Position numbers and translations under genes: made by a program | NCBI GenBank assembly: GCA_011523845.1 | Contig: WTFV01000254.1 | Coordinates: 3,740 to 67,739 of the forward strand | DNA from: Acidobacteriota bacterium | Lineage (GTDB): Bacteria; Acidobacteriota; Vicinamibacteria; Vicinamibacterales; UBA8438 | Reading direction: 5' to 3' | Length of the DNA: 64,000 bases | The notes under the pieces: generated by a model | Databases searched by the model: none | What the model was told of the DNA's origin: nothing | Seen by the model: the letters and a program-made list of their open reading frames with translations, nothing else | In this document: positions 7,929 through 15,710 of the stretch, in pieces | Layout of the letters: each line of letters begins with the position of its first letter | Position numbering within the stretch: the stretch's first letter is position 1

Positions 7929-8824
7929 TGATCGTGCGTGCACAGCGTCTGGAAGCGGCCGTCGCGCTCGACCGGCACCAGCCCCGCCGCGCGGATGTTC
8001 CGCGTGATTTCCTCGAGCGGCCCACGACGGGGTCCGTGCTCCCGCGCGTCGTTCGGGGAGACGCCGTCGACGTCGTCCGCACCGAACGTCAGGGCCACCT
8101 GCGCCAACTGCGGCCCGTAGCGTCGCCAGTCCACCTGAATCGAGTGGCTATTGTCGACCAGCAGCCGCGCCAGCGCAACCTGTCGGACATCCTCGTAGCC
8201 CGTCGACGGCCTGCCGGCAACCACCCGCGGGAGCGGCGCGAAAACCCGCACCGGCACGTCGCTACCCCAGCCGGCGACACGTCGCAACGCAGCCCCGCCG
8301 GAAGCGGCCGGATCCCCCACCGTCCAGCACGCCACCGGCACCCCCGCGGCCGCCGCGCGCACGACCCAGGCAGGATCCGTCGTGCGCTCCACGCGCGCCT
8401 CGACGATGCACGCCAGCCCCTCGGCCCGCAACGCCGCAACCAGATCGTCGAAGCGCGCGGCATCCCGGCCGCACACGTCCACCAGCTCGTCGAGTGCGAA
8501 GCCGCTCACCGGCACGTCGCCGGCGGCGCGCGCGGCGGCGCGGACCGCTTCGACCGCGAGGCTCGCCGACGCGGGGCGCCCGGTCAGACGCAACTCCCCC
8601 GCATGCCGGGGGAGGGCCGCGCTGCCGGCACCGCCCGCCGGGACTTCCGCCACGCGCACGAAGGTGGCCCGGTCGCCCCGCAGCGTGCGGCGCCGTTCAT
8701 CCGCCAGGGCGCCCAGGCGCACGAGGTCGCGCGTCCCGGACAGCGCGGCGATCTCCGACTCGGAGAGCGGGGCGCCGGCCTGCAGCCTGGCGCCGATCTC
8801 CTCGAACCAGGATCTGCGGGTCAT
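7925..8824 (-). CDS. MqnE-like protein lacking the radical SAM cysteines
   Basis: The 299-residue product resembles aminofutalosine synthase (MqnE) at both ends. The N-terminal RDLVRLGALADERRRTLRGD matches the family approach to the iron-sulfur site, and the C-terminal ALARLLVDNSHSIQV, LAQVALTFGADDVDG and AAGLVPVERD are diagnostic. Where MqnE carries CX3CX2C (about residue 60) this protein reads DRATFVRVAEVPAGG, with no cysteine until residue 118. It is also shorter than the usual 360-390 residues. It cannot bind a 4Fe-4S cluster in the normal way. Reading frames are clean and other frames show no CX3CX2C here, so a sequencing frameshift is unlikely. It overlaps mqnA and the upstream oxidoreductase by four bases each. 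Its function is unknown: partner subunit, regulator or relic. Confidence 0.85.
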   Translation of the reverse strand: MTRRSWFEEIGARLQAGAPLSESEIAALSGTRDLVRLGALADERRRTLRGDRATFVRVAEVPAGGAGSAALPRHAGELRLTGRPASASLAVEAVRAAARAAGDVPVSGFALDELVDVCGRDAARFDDLVAALRAEGLACIVEARVERTTDPAWVVRAAAAGVPVACWTVGDPAASGGAALRRVAGWGSDVPVRVFAPLPRVVAGRPSTGYEDVRQVALARLLVDNSHSIQVDWRRYGPQLAQVALTFGADDVDGVSPNDAREHGPRRGPLEEITRNIRAAGLVPVERDGRFQTLCTHDQ

Positions 8825-9789
8825 GCGGTTGCGAGGGGCGCTACCGACTCGCTGCTTCCCATCATGGCGTCCGCAATCCGCTGCGCGACGGCGAGAGCGC
8901 GCCGGCCGTCGGCGCCGGTCACGCGCGGAGACGTCCGCCCCCGGACGGCACGCACGAAATCGTCCAGCTCGCGCTCGAGCGGCTCGGCGTTCGCCACGCC
9001 GACGCGGCCCCCGTCGATCGCGACCTGCTCGTCGCTCCCCTTCCTGACCGTCCAGGTCTCGACCTGCTGCTCGGCATAGTCTACCGAGACGAGCGCATGG
9101 GGCTGAAAGACCCGCAGCTTGCGGACGCGGTCCCGACTGATGCGGCTGGCCGTCAGATTCGCGATGCAGCCGTTCGCGAAGCGCAGGCGGGCGTTCGCGA
9201 TGTCGATGCGGGAGCTGAGCACGGGCACCCCCACGGCCTCGATCGAGACCGGTTCCGAACCGACGACGGAGAGCACCACGTCGAGATCGTGGATCATGAC
9301 GTCGAAGACGACGTCTATGTCGAGGCTGCGCGGCTGAAAGCTCGCGAGCCGATGCACCTCGATGAAGCGCGGCGCCGAGATCAGGGGCAGAGCCGCGGTG
9401 ACTGCCGGATTGTGCCGTTCGGTGTGCCCCACGGCCAGCGTGGCTCCCGACGCTGCCGCCGCGGCGATCAGACGGTCGGCCTCGGCGATGGACGCGGCGA
9501 TCGGCTTCTCGACCAGGACCGCCACGCCGGCCTCGAGCAGCGGCAGCCCGACGCGCAGGTGATCCCTGGTCGGCACCGAGACCACCGCCCCGTCGACGGG
9601 CGGATCGATCTCCCGGACGTCCGGGACGGCAACGGTGCCGACGTCCGCCGCCACCGCCCGCGCCCGATCCGGATCGAGGTCGGCCACCCCGCACAGATCG
9701 ACGTCCGGGGCCGCGCCGAGAATGCGCGCGTGGTGGCGCCCGAGGTGGCCGACCCCCACCACCGCTGCGCGAAAGGCGGGCTGCATCAT
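8821..9789 (-). CDS. Gfo/Idh/MocA-family NAD(P)-dependent oxidoreductase
   Basis: The 322-residue protein has an N-terminal Rossmann domain (AAVVGVGHLGRHHARIL), the family EKP motif in VLVEKPIAAS, and a C-terminal alpha/beta domain with HDLDVV. The family oxidises sugar hydroxyls, often on nucleotide sugars. Directly after lpxI and the fabZ-lpxA fusion, it could act on a UDP-sugar of the lipid A route. GnnA, which oxidises UDP-GlcNAc at C3 for amide-linked lipid A, is such an enzyme, but its partner transaminase gnnB is not nearby. The exact substrate cannot be read from the sequence. Start and stop overlap both neighbours as ATGA. Confidence 0.88.
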   Translation of the reverse strand: MMQPAFRAAVVGVGHLGRHHARILGAAPDVDLCGVADLDPDRARAVAADVGTVAVPDVREIDPPVDGAVVSVPTRDHLRVGLPLLEAGVAVLVEKPIAASIAEADRLIAAAAASGATLAVGHTERHNPAVTAALPLISAPRFIEVHRLASFQPRSLDIDVVFDVMIHDLDVVLSVVGSEPVSIEAVGVPVLSSRIDIANARLRFANGCIANLTASRISRDRVRKLRVFQPHALVSVDYAEQQVETWTVRKGSDEQVAIDGGRVGVANAEPLERELDDFVRAVRGRTSPRVTGADGRRALAVAQRIADAMMGSSESVAPLATA

Positions 9790-10628
9790 GGCGCAGCAAC
9801 CCCTGACGCAGCGGGGCCGCGGCCGACGACGGCCACGCCGGCGGCGTTCGCCGCCTCGAACACGCGGTCCCCGTCGAGCACGACGGTCCGCCCGGCGTCG
9901 ACCGACAGGACCGTGGCCCCCGCCGCGCTGAGCGCGTCGATCGTCGGGACGCCGATGACCGGCACGTCGAAGCGCATGTCCTGATCGGGCTTGGCGACCT
10001 TGATGACGCAGACCCCGGGCCCGGCCAGCCGTCCGGCTCGCGCGATCACCTCGTCGGTGCCTTCCATCGCCTCGACGGCCACTACCGCGCACTGCCGCAC
10101 GGCAATCGTCTGGCCGATGTCGAGGCCGGCAATCGCATCGGCCATTCCGTATCCGAAATCGAGATCGCCGCGCTCCTCCTCGTTCGGCGCGCGCTCGGTG
10201 AGCGTGCCCGCCCGCGCGAGAAGCGGCTCCAGAAACGCAGTCGAGTCGACGAGCTGTATCCCGTGCGAGCCGAGCACGTCGGCCACCGCCGAGATGAGCG
10301 CGTCGGTGTTGCGCGTCGTCAGCCGGCGAAGCACCGACAGCAGGGTCAGATCCGGCACGACGCCCGAAAAGATGCGCGTGTGCTTGACCTGGCCCGCCAT
10401 GAGCGCCCGGGTGACGTTGGATCGCTTGAGAATATCGATGCAACGGCCGAGCTGGCCCAGCGAGATCCAGTGGAAATCGGCCGGGCGGCCCTCCGCGGCC
10501 GCCGCTTCCATCGCCGGACTCGTCTCCTCGCGGATCGCGATCACCGTGACGTCGTGCCCGAGACTCCGGGCGGCATCGAGAGCCAGGAAGGGAAACCGGC
10601 CGTTGCCCGCAATCAAGCCGATACGCAT
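9786..10628 (-). CDS. lpxI: UDP-2,3-diacylglucosamine pyrophosphatase LpxI
   Basis: LpxI cleaves UDP-2,3-diacylglucosamine to lipid X and UMP. It replaces LpxH in many non-enteric bacteria. The 280-residue protein begins MRIGLIAGNGRFPFLALDAA, followed by the family segments LGQLGRCIDILKRSNV and LMAGQVKHTRIF. The C-terminal half has DFGYGMADAIAGLDIGQTIA, AVEAMEGTDEVIARAG and VIKVAKPDQDMRFDVP, all typical of the LpxI C-terminal domain (former DUF1009). It starts 19 bases after the fabZ-lpxA fusion, consistent with a lipid A operon. Confidence 0.95.
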   Translation of the reverse strand: MRIGLIAGNGRFPFLALDAARSLGHDVTVIAIREETSPAMEAAAAEGRPADFHWISLGQLGRCIDILKRSNVTRALMAGQVKHTRIFSGVVPDLTLLSVLRRLTTRNTDALISAVADVLGSHGIQLVDSTAFLEPLLARAGTLTERAPNEEERGDLDFGYGMADAIAGLDIGQTIAVRQCAVVAVEAMEGTDEVIARAGRLAGPGVCVIKVAKPDQDMRFDVPVIGVPTIDALSAAGATVLSVDAGRTVVLDGDRVFEAANAAGVAVVGRGPAASGVAAP

Positions 10629-10647
10629 GGACGGCTCGATGTGTTGG

Positions 10648-11955
10648 CTAGTCCTCGACCACGACCGGCTCGACGCGTCTGGCCGGTCGACGCAGGTTGA
10701 CGCCCCGTCTGGAGGTGCGAATGAACTCGACCAGGTAGCGCACCTCGTGACCGTCCAGACTCGGGTCGGTGTCGATGCGCGCAAGCGCCCGCGTCGTATT
10801 GAGCTTGGACTGCAGCAGGTAGCGATAGGCCCGCTTCAACTGGGCGATGGTCTGGGGCGAGGCGCCGCGGCGCTGCAGCCCGATCGTGTTGACGCCGTAC
10901 AGCCGGGCCCGGTTGCCGACGGTCTTGCCGTAGGGCAGCGCGTCCATGGTGACCACGCTGTAGCCGCCGATGAACGCCTGGCGGCCGACGCGGCAGAACT
11001 GGTGGACGCCGGAGAAGGCGCTGATCGTCGCCTCGTCCTCCACCATCACATGCCCGCCCAGGGTGGCCCCGTTGCCGAAGATCGTCTTGTTGCCGACGAT
11101 ACAGTCGTGCGCCACGTGCGCGTAGGCCATGAACACGTTGTCGTTGCCGACCAGCGTCAGGCCGCCCCCGCCGCGCGTTCCGCGATGGATGGTGACGAAC
11201 TCCCGGATCACGTTCCGGTGGCCGATGACGAGCCGTGTCTCCTCGCCCTCGTACTTGAGGTCCTGCGGAATGAGCCCCACCGAGGCGAAGGGAAAGATCT
11301 CGCACTCGTCGCCCAGCTCGGTGTCGCCGTCCACGATGGCCGAAGCGCCGACGCGGCAGCCGCGTCCCATGCGGACCCCGGCCCCGACGATCGCGTTGGG
11401 TCCCACGACGGTCTCGGGACCGATTACGGCATCCTCGTGGACCTTGGCGGTCTTGTCGACATACGCCGACTGCTCGATGCCGACGAGCAGCTCCGCCTCC
11501 GCCACCGTCTGGCCGTCCACGGTCGCCACGCCCCGCAGCACGGCTTCCCCTTCGTCCCGGCTGCGAAGGGTCACCTCGAGACAGAGCCGGTCTCCGGGAA
11601 ACACCTGCTTGCGGAACTTCGCGTTGTTGACCCCGCGCAGGGCCGCCCACCCCGTCGGGACGTCGCTCTCCAGACCGAGCAGGAGCAGGGTGGCCACCTG
11701 CATCAACGTCTCGATCATCATGACGCCGGGCATCAAGGGGTTGCCCGGGAAGTGTCCCTGGAAGTACTCCTCGTTGACGGTGACGTTCTTCACCGCGCGC
11801 ACGCGGCGACCCGGCTCGTGCTCGACGACGCTGTCGACGAGCAGGGACGGATAGCGATGACGGAGACGGTCGAGAACGACTGGTATGTCGAGAGGCACGT
11901 GCGTACGCTGTGACCGCGAGCGCCAGTCTACAAGGGCCTCATCCGCGCCGTCCAC
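10648..11955 (-). CDS. FabZ-LpxA fusion: hydroxyacyl-ACP dehydratase plus UDP-GlcNAc acyltransferase
   Basis: A single uninterrupted frame of 435 residues joins two enzymes that are normally separate. Residues about 20-160 are FabZ: YPSLLVDSVVEHEPG, then HFPGNPLMPGVMMIE with the catalytic His68 and Glu82 at the spacing seen in E. coli. Residues about 163-425 are LpxA: a left-handed helix of hexapeptide repeats with catalytic His283 in AHVAHDCIVGN, then the helical C-terminus. Both enzymes use the same 3-hydroxyacyl-ACP pool, FabZ for phospholipid and LpxA for lipid A. I give the GTG at 11955, which has GAGG seven bases upstream. A GTG at 11898 is the alternative and removes 19 residues. lpxD, usual between skp and fabZ, is absent. 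Confidence 0.95.
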   Translation of the reverse strand: MDGADEALVDWRSRSQRTHVPLDIPVVLDRLRHRYPSLLVDSVVEHEPGRRVRAVKNVTVNEEYFQGHFPGNPLMPGVMMIETLMQVATLLLLGLESDVPTGWAALRGVNNAKFRKQVFPGDRLCLEVTLRSRDEGEAVLRGVATVDGQTVAEAELLVGIEQSAYVDKTAKVHEDAVIGPETVVGPNAIVGAGVRMGRGCRVGASAIVDGDTELGDECEIFPFASVGLIPQDLKYEGEETRLVIGHRNVIREFVTIHRGTRGGGGLTLVGNDNVFMAYAHVAHDCIVGNKTIFGNGATLGGHVMVEDEATISAFSGVHQFCRVGRQAFIGGYSVVTMDALPYGKTVGNRARLYGVNTIGLQRRGASPQTIAQLKRAYRYLLQSKLNTTRALARIDTDPSLDGHEVRYLVEFIRTSRRGVNLRRPARRVEPVVVED

Positions 11956-11997
11956 CCGGCGGCCTCGGCCGACCGGGCGACGACCGGCGGCGTGCCG

Positions 11998-12603
11998 TCA
12001 GCGGCCGTTCAGGTCGTTGATGACCACCTGCGTGAGGTCGAGCGCGGGGTTCGCCCAGACCAGCCCCGCCGAATTCAGGATGAAGTCGACGCCGCGCGCG
12101 GTCGCCACCGCGCTGAGCGCGGGTCCGAGCCTCGAGTCCAGCTCCACCTGGAGGCGCTGTTGCAGCTCCGTCACCTCCGCGTCGGCATCCTGCGTGACGC
12201 GCTGCATCTCGGCCTGCGCGTCCTCCGTGTCGCGCTGAATGTCGACCTGCAACCGGTTGATGTCGCGGGACAGGCTCTGACGAGCCTCGAGGCTCATGAC
12301 CGTCTCGCCCTGGGCCAGACGCTGCTGCATCTGCAGCAGACTCTGGTTCTTGGTGTCGATCTGGGTCTGCAGGGTGGCCTGCCGCGCCTCGATCTCCGTC
12401 CGCTTCCGATCGAGCAGTTGCTGCACCTGCGCGTTGGCGTTCTGACCATGCACGGACTCGGCCACGATGCGCTGGAGATCCACGAAGGCGTACCGCGTAC
12501 CCGCCGGGAACGGCAGCGAGGACGGCGCCTGCGCGGCCACGGGCGCGGCGGTCGGTCCGGACAGCGCAACGGCGATCAAGGTCGTCAGGACAGCAAGTCT
12601 CAT
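11998..12603 (-). CDS. skp: OmpH/Skp periplasmic chaperone
   Basis: Skp is a trimeric periplasmic chaperone that carries unfolded outer-membrane proteins to BamA. The 201-residue precursor has a signal peptide (about residues 1-25, ending VAAQA). The start of the mature domain is YAFVDLQRIVAES, with the family VD.Q+I pattern. A long heptad-like helical hairpin follows (about 55-165, Gln/Glu/Arg rich), and a short closing segment reads GVDFILNSAGLVWANP. The gene lies directly after bamA, the usual order. A strong stem-loop sits in the gap between them. Confidence 0.93.
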   Translation of the reverse strand: MRLAVLTTLIAVALSGPTAAPVAAQAPSSLPFPAGTRYAFVDLQRIVAESVHGQNANAQVQQLLDRKRTEIEARQATLQTQIDTKNQSLLQMQQRLAQGETVMSLEARQSLSRDINRLQVDIQRDTEDAQAEMQRVTQDADAEVTELQQRLQVELDSRLGPALSAVATARGVDFILNSAGLVWANPALDLTQVVINDLNGR

Positions 12604-12619
12604 CGGTCAATCCTCGCGG

Positions 12620-12647
12620 GGCGGCGCGGTCCCCTGCCCGCGCCGCC
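12620..12647. other. GC-rich stem-loop between bamA and skp
   Basis: A perfect 10-base-pair inverted repeat (GGCGGCGCGG and its complement) encloses an eight-base loop in the 84-base gap between bamA and skp. No T-run follows on either strand, so it is a poor intrinsic terminator. In the mRNA it would lie about 17 bases before the skp start. It could reduce read-through, protect a processed end, or modulate skp translation. Confidence 0.5.
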
Positions 12648-12687
12648 GAAATGTTTGGTCACCCAGCGCCCGGACCGGGTCGCGTCG

Positions 12688-15456
12688 TCAGAACGTCGTG
12701 CCCATCGCGAACCGGAATCCGTGTCGTTCCTGCGGCTGATAGCGATCGTTGAAGATGCCTTCCACCTGCGGGTTGTAGTAGTAGATCAAGCGGAACGGCA
12801 CGTTCAGCATCGGCATGAAGAAGCGCAGCTCGACGCCGGTGGACGTCCGGAAATCGTTCATGGTGAACTCGCGACCGAAGTCCTGCACCTGACCGGCGTC
12901 GTAGAACGTCACGAGCCGCACGGGGCCGCCGAGCACGAACTGGTACTCGACGTTGAAGAGCACGCTCTTGTTGCCGCCCATGACGATCAGCCCCTGAAAC
13001 GAATTGTCCGGGACCTCGGGGTTGACGTCGGACAGCGTCGGGCCGACGCGGCGGATGTCGAAGCCGCGAATCGAGTACTCGCCGCCGAGCCAGAGCCGCT
13101 CGAAGACCGGGATCATCTCGGGATTGCCGGCCTGCAGGTGGCGGTACTGCACCCGCGCCCCGAAGATCGTCCGGCTCGTGTGCGGCCGGTACACCGTGGC
13201 TTCGAGGATCGGTTTCACGAACCGGGTGTTGCCTCCCGCCCCGGCGAGCTCCAGCGACAGGGACAGGCTCTTGCCCTGACTCGGAAAGATCGGGTGATCG
13301 ACCGTGTTGTGCCGGAGCTGTGGCGTGATCTTGCTGACCGTCCGCTGGCCGTCGCTCCCGAGCAGCAGGGCGTCCGCGAAGAACGGATTGTACGCGGCGA
13401 GATACGACGCGTCGACGTTGCGCCCGAAGTACTCGCTGACGCTCGCCTGCGAGTTCTCCAGGCTGTAGGTGAGGAACAGCCGCGTGAAGAGCCTGAGGGG
13501 CACGCCGAAAGTGGTGGATCCGCCGACCGTCTTCTCCCGGAAGCTGAACCAGTCGATCTCTCGCGAGAAGACCTGCGTGCCCAGCGAGATCGGGCGTCCG
13601 AAGTTGTAGGGCCGCGTGAACGACACCTGCGAGTTGTTGGCCCACTGCCCCCGCTGCACGGAGACCCCGAACGTCTCGCCGCGCCCCATGAAGTTCGACG
13701 TCTGGAACGAGACCTGGCCGAACACGCCGTCGAACTGCGAGTAGCCGGCGCCGAACGTCAACTGGTTGAGGTTGGTCTCGGTGAGATCGAAGGTGAGGTC
13801 CACCTCGTTCTCGACCGACTCGACCTTCTCGATGCTCACGCCCTGTTCCTCGAGCGGCTCGAAGAAGCCGAGCTGATTGAGCCGCCGGACGCTGTGCTTG
13901 AGCGCCTCGGTGTTGAGCACCGCGTTCTCGGCGACCTGCAGCTCGCGGCGAATCACCTCGTCGTGGGTGGTCTGGTTGCCGGCGAACTCGATCCGGTTGA
14001 TGAAGTACTGCTCGCCTTCCTGCACGCGGATCGTGACGTCGACGACCGGGTCGCCTTCGATGCGGAGCGGACGCGGCGCGACGACGCCGAATCCGTTCTC
14101 CTCGCCATTCCCGCCGCCGTTCACATAGCCGTCACCGTTGCCGTTGCCGTTCGCCTCGCCGTTGCCGTTCGCCTCGCGCTCGGCATCGGCGACTCGCGCG
14201 GCTTCCCCCTCCTCGGTCCGGGGCTCGAGCTCCGGGGCGAGCGTCATCTCGTAGTAGCCGAGCGAGCCGTACAGCTCGCGGGCATCGTCGAAGCCCTTGC
14301 GGACGTCTCCCTCGCTGTAGTAATCCCCGGGCTCGATGTCCTCGAAGATCCTCTGCAGGCCTCTCTCGAGGAGGATCTCGTTGCCGGCGAAGTCCACCTC
14401 CCCGATCCGGTATCGCTCCCCTTCGTCGACCGGGATCCGGAGCCGCAACCCGCGGGTCTCGCCGTCTTCCGACAGCTCCAGGTACTCCAGCTCCGGCTGG
14501 CCGACCTGCGCGGTGATGTAGCCCTCGTCGCGGTAGTACGCCTCGATCGCAACGGCGTCCTCCTCGTACTCCTCGGGCTTGTAGGTGCCCCGCCCGGTCA
14601 TCCACGAGAGCCACCAGCGCTGCTTGATCTTCTTCATCTTGCCGCGCAGGCGGCGATCGCTCATCGCCTCGTTGCCGATGAAGTCGATCTCGTGGACCTG
14701 GACCTTGGGTCCCTCCGTCATGTTGAACGTCAACCGCACCAGCTTCGGCCCGCCGGGCAGCTCCTCGATGACGTGGTCCACCTCGGCGAACATGTACCCC
14801 TCGGCCTGGAACCCCTGGCGGATGATCGCCTTGACGCGCCGGATCGTCTCGGGATCGATGAACGAGTCCATCCGCAGCGTGACGCCCTGCTGCTCCAGGT
14901 TCTGCAGGATGTCGTCGGTTTTCAGCACCTCCGAGCCCTCGTAGGTGACGATCTTCACCCGCTCGCGCTCTTCCATGTTGAAGATGACGGTCTTGGCCGG
15001 CACACCGTTCTCGAAGGGGGTATCGATCACCTCGACCCAGAGATCGTTCAGGAAACCGGTGTCCCACAGGCGCTGGTAGTCGTCGAGGACGATCTCCACG
15101 GTCTCGTCCGTGTAGGGCGCCCACTTCTGCTGGGACGGCAGGCTGACGTGGTCCTTGACCTGGATGTAGTACAGGTACGTGTTGTAGTCGACGCCCGCCA
15201 CGTTGCCCTGCGTCGGGAACTGGATGGCGATGTTCTGGAGCAGCGTCGGCGAATCCGGAGGCGGCAACGCGGGACGCGGCGGCTCCGGCGCCCCGCCGAA
15301 GATGGACGGCGCCTGCTGCTGCGGCGCGCCGAAGATGGACGGCTGTCCTGCCGCGGGTGCGGCGCCCGTCGCCAGGACCGCCGCGAACGCCGCGGTCACC
15401 GCTCCGACGCGCCCTCCGACCGCCTTCGCACGTCTCGTCGCCTGTTTCACCTGCAT
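12688..15456 (-). CDS. bamA: Outer membrane assembly factor BamA
   Basis: BamA folds and inserts beta-barrel proteins into the outer membrane. The 922-residue precursor has an Arg/Lys-rich signal peptide (about 1-38, ending GAAPAAG), a Pro-rich stretch with PSIFG twice, five POTRA-like repeats (about 65-570) and a C-terminal 16-strand barrel. The barrel carries the essential loop motif as YSIRGFDIRR near residue 800 and ends in phenylalanine (FAMGTTF), as outer-membrane proteins do. It is longer than the usual 800 residues, partly because a Gly/Asn-rich linker (about 420-454) lies between POTRA repeats. A candidate promoter is about 100 bases upstream. Confidence 0.96.
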   Translation of the reverse strand: MQVKQATRRAKAVGGRVGAVTAAFAAVLATGAAPAAGQPSIFGAPQQQAPSIFGGAPEPPRPALPPPDSPTLLQNIAIQFPTQGNVAGVDYNTYLYYIQVKDHVSLPSQQKWAPYTDETVEIVLDDYQRLWDTGFLNDLWVEVIDTPFENGVPAKTVIFNMEERERVKIVTYEGSEVLKTDDILQNLEQQGVTLRMDSFIDPETIRRVKAIIRQGFQAEGYMFAEVDHVIEELPGGPKLVRLTFNMTEGPKVQVHEIDFIGNEAMSDRRLRGKMKKIKQRWWLSWMTGRGTYKPEEYEEDAVAIEAYYRDEGYITAQVGQPELEYLELSEDGETRGLRLRIPVDEGERYRIGEVDFAGNEILLERGLQRIFEDIEPGDYYSEGDVRKGFDDARELYGSLGYYEMTLAPELEPRTEEGEAARVADAEREANGNGEANGNGNGDGYVNGGGNGEENGFGVVAPRPLRIEGDPVVDVTIRVQEGEQYFINRIEFAGNQTTHDEVIRRELQVAENAVLNTEALKHSVRRLNQLGFFEPLEEQGVSIEKVESVENEVDLTFDLTETNLNQLTFGAGYSQFDGVFGQVSFQTSNFMGRGETFGVSVQRGQWANNSQVSFTRPYNFGRPISLGTQVFSREIDWFSFREKTVGGSTTFGVPLRLFTRLFLTYSLENSQASVSEYFGRNVDASYLAAYNPFFADALLLGSDGQRTVSKITPQLRHNTVDHPIFPSQGKSLSLSLELAGAGGNTRFVKPILEATVYRPHTSRTIFGARVQYRHLQAGNPEMIPVFERLWLGGEYSIRGFDIRRVGPTLSDVNPEVPDNSFQGLIVMGGNKSVLFNVEYQFVLGGPVRLVTFYDAGQVQDFGREFTMNDFRTSTGVELRFFMPMLNVPFRLIYYYNPQVEGIFNDRYQPQERHGFRFAMGTTF

Positions 15457-15551
15457 CGATGTTCACCCGCGGGAACGCCGGCGGCCACCGCCGCGACCCG
15501 CCGATCCGGCCATCGCTGGCACGCGCCACGTGACAAACGAACCCTCGCTTC

Positions 15552-15579
15552 ATTTTACGGGATCTTTGGACGTTGCGAA
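15552..15579 (-). promoter_or_regulatory. Candidate sigma-70-type promoter for bamA
   Basis: On the minus strand TTCGCA (15579-15574) and TAAAAT (15557-15552) are separated by 16 bases, matching four and five of six consensus positions. The site lies in the 254-base gap between clpC and bamA, about 95 bases before the bamA start. It would start the bamA-skp-fabZ/lpxA transcript. Support is by pattern only. Confidence 0.4.
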
Positions 15580-15664
15580 CCCGGATTCGGTCGGTACGGG
15601 CCGCTAGCGCCCCGAAACGCCTCGCTGGCTCGGCGTCTCGGCCCATCCCCCCCGGCTCCATGAC

Positions 15665-15707
15665 CTTGCGCCGCAGAACTCCGCTGCGCTGCGTTCCGCG
15701 GCGCAAG
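15665..15707 (-). terminator. Stem-loop just after clpC, possible terminator
   Basis: Four bases after the clpC stop a perfect 10-base-pair inverted repeat (CTTGCGCCGC with its complement) extends inward by four more pairs after one mismatch. No U-run follows on the minus strand. It may act as a Rho-assisted terminator or as an mRNA 3'-end stabiliser between clpC and bamA. Confidence 0.45.
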
Positions 15708-15710
15708 CTC

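Noticed and set aside
11992..15663. Plus-strand open frame of more than 1200 codons opposite skp and bamA
   Set aside because: It is the mirror of skp and bamA codons, with a His/Arg/Leu/Asp-rich composition and no recognisable domain. The minus-strand genes explain the region fully.
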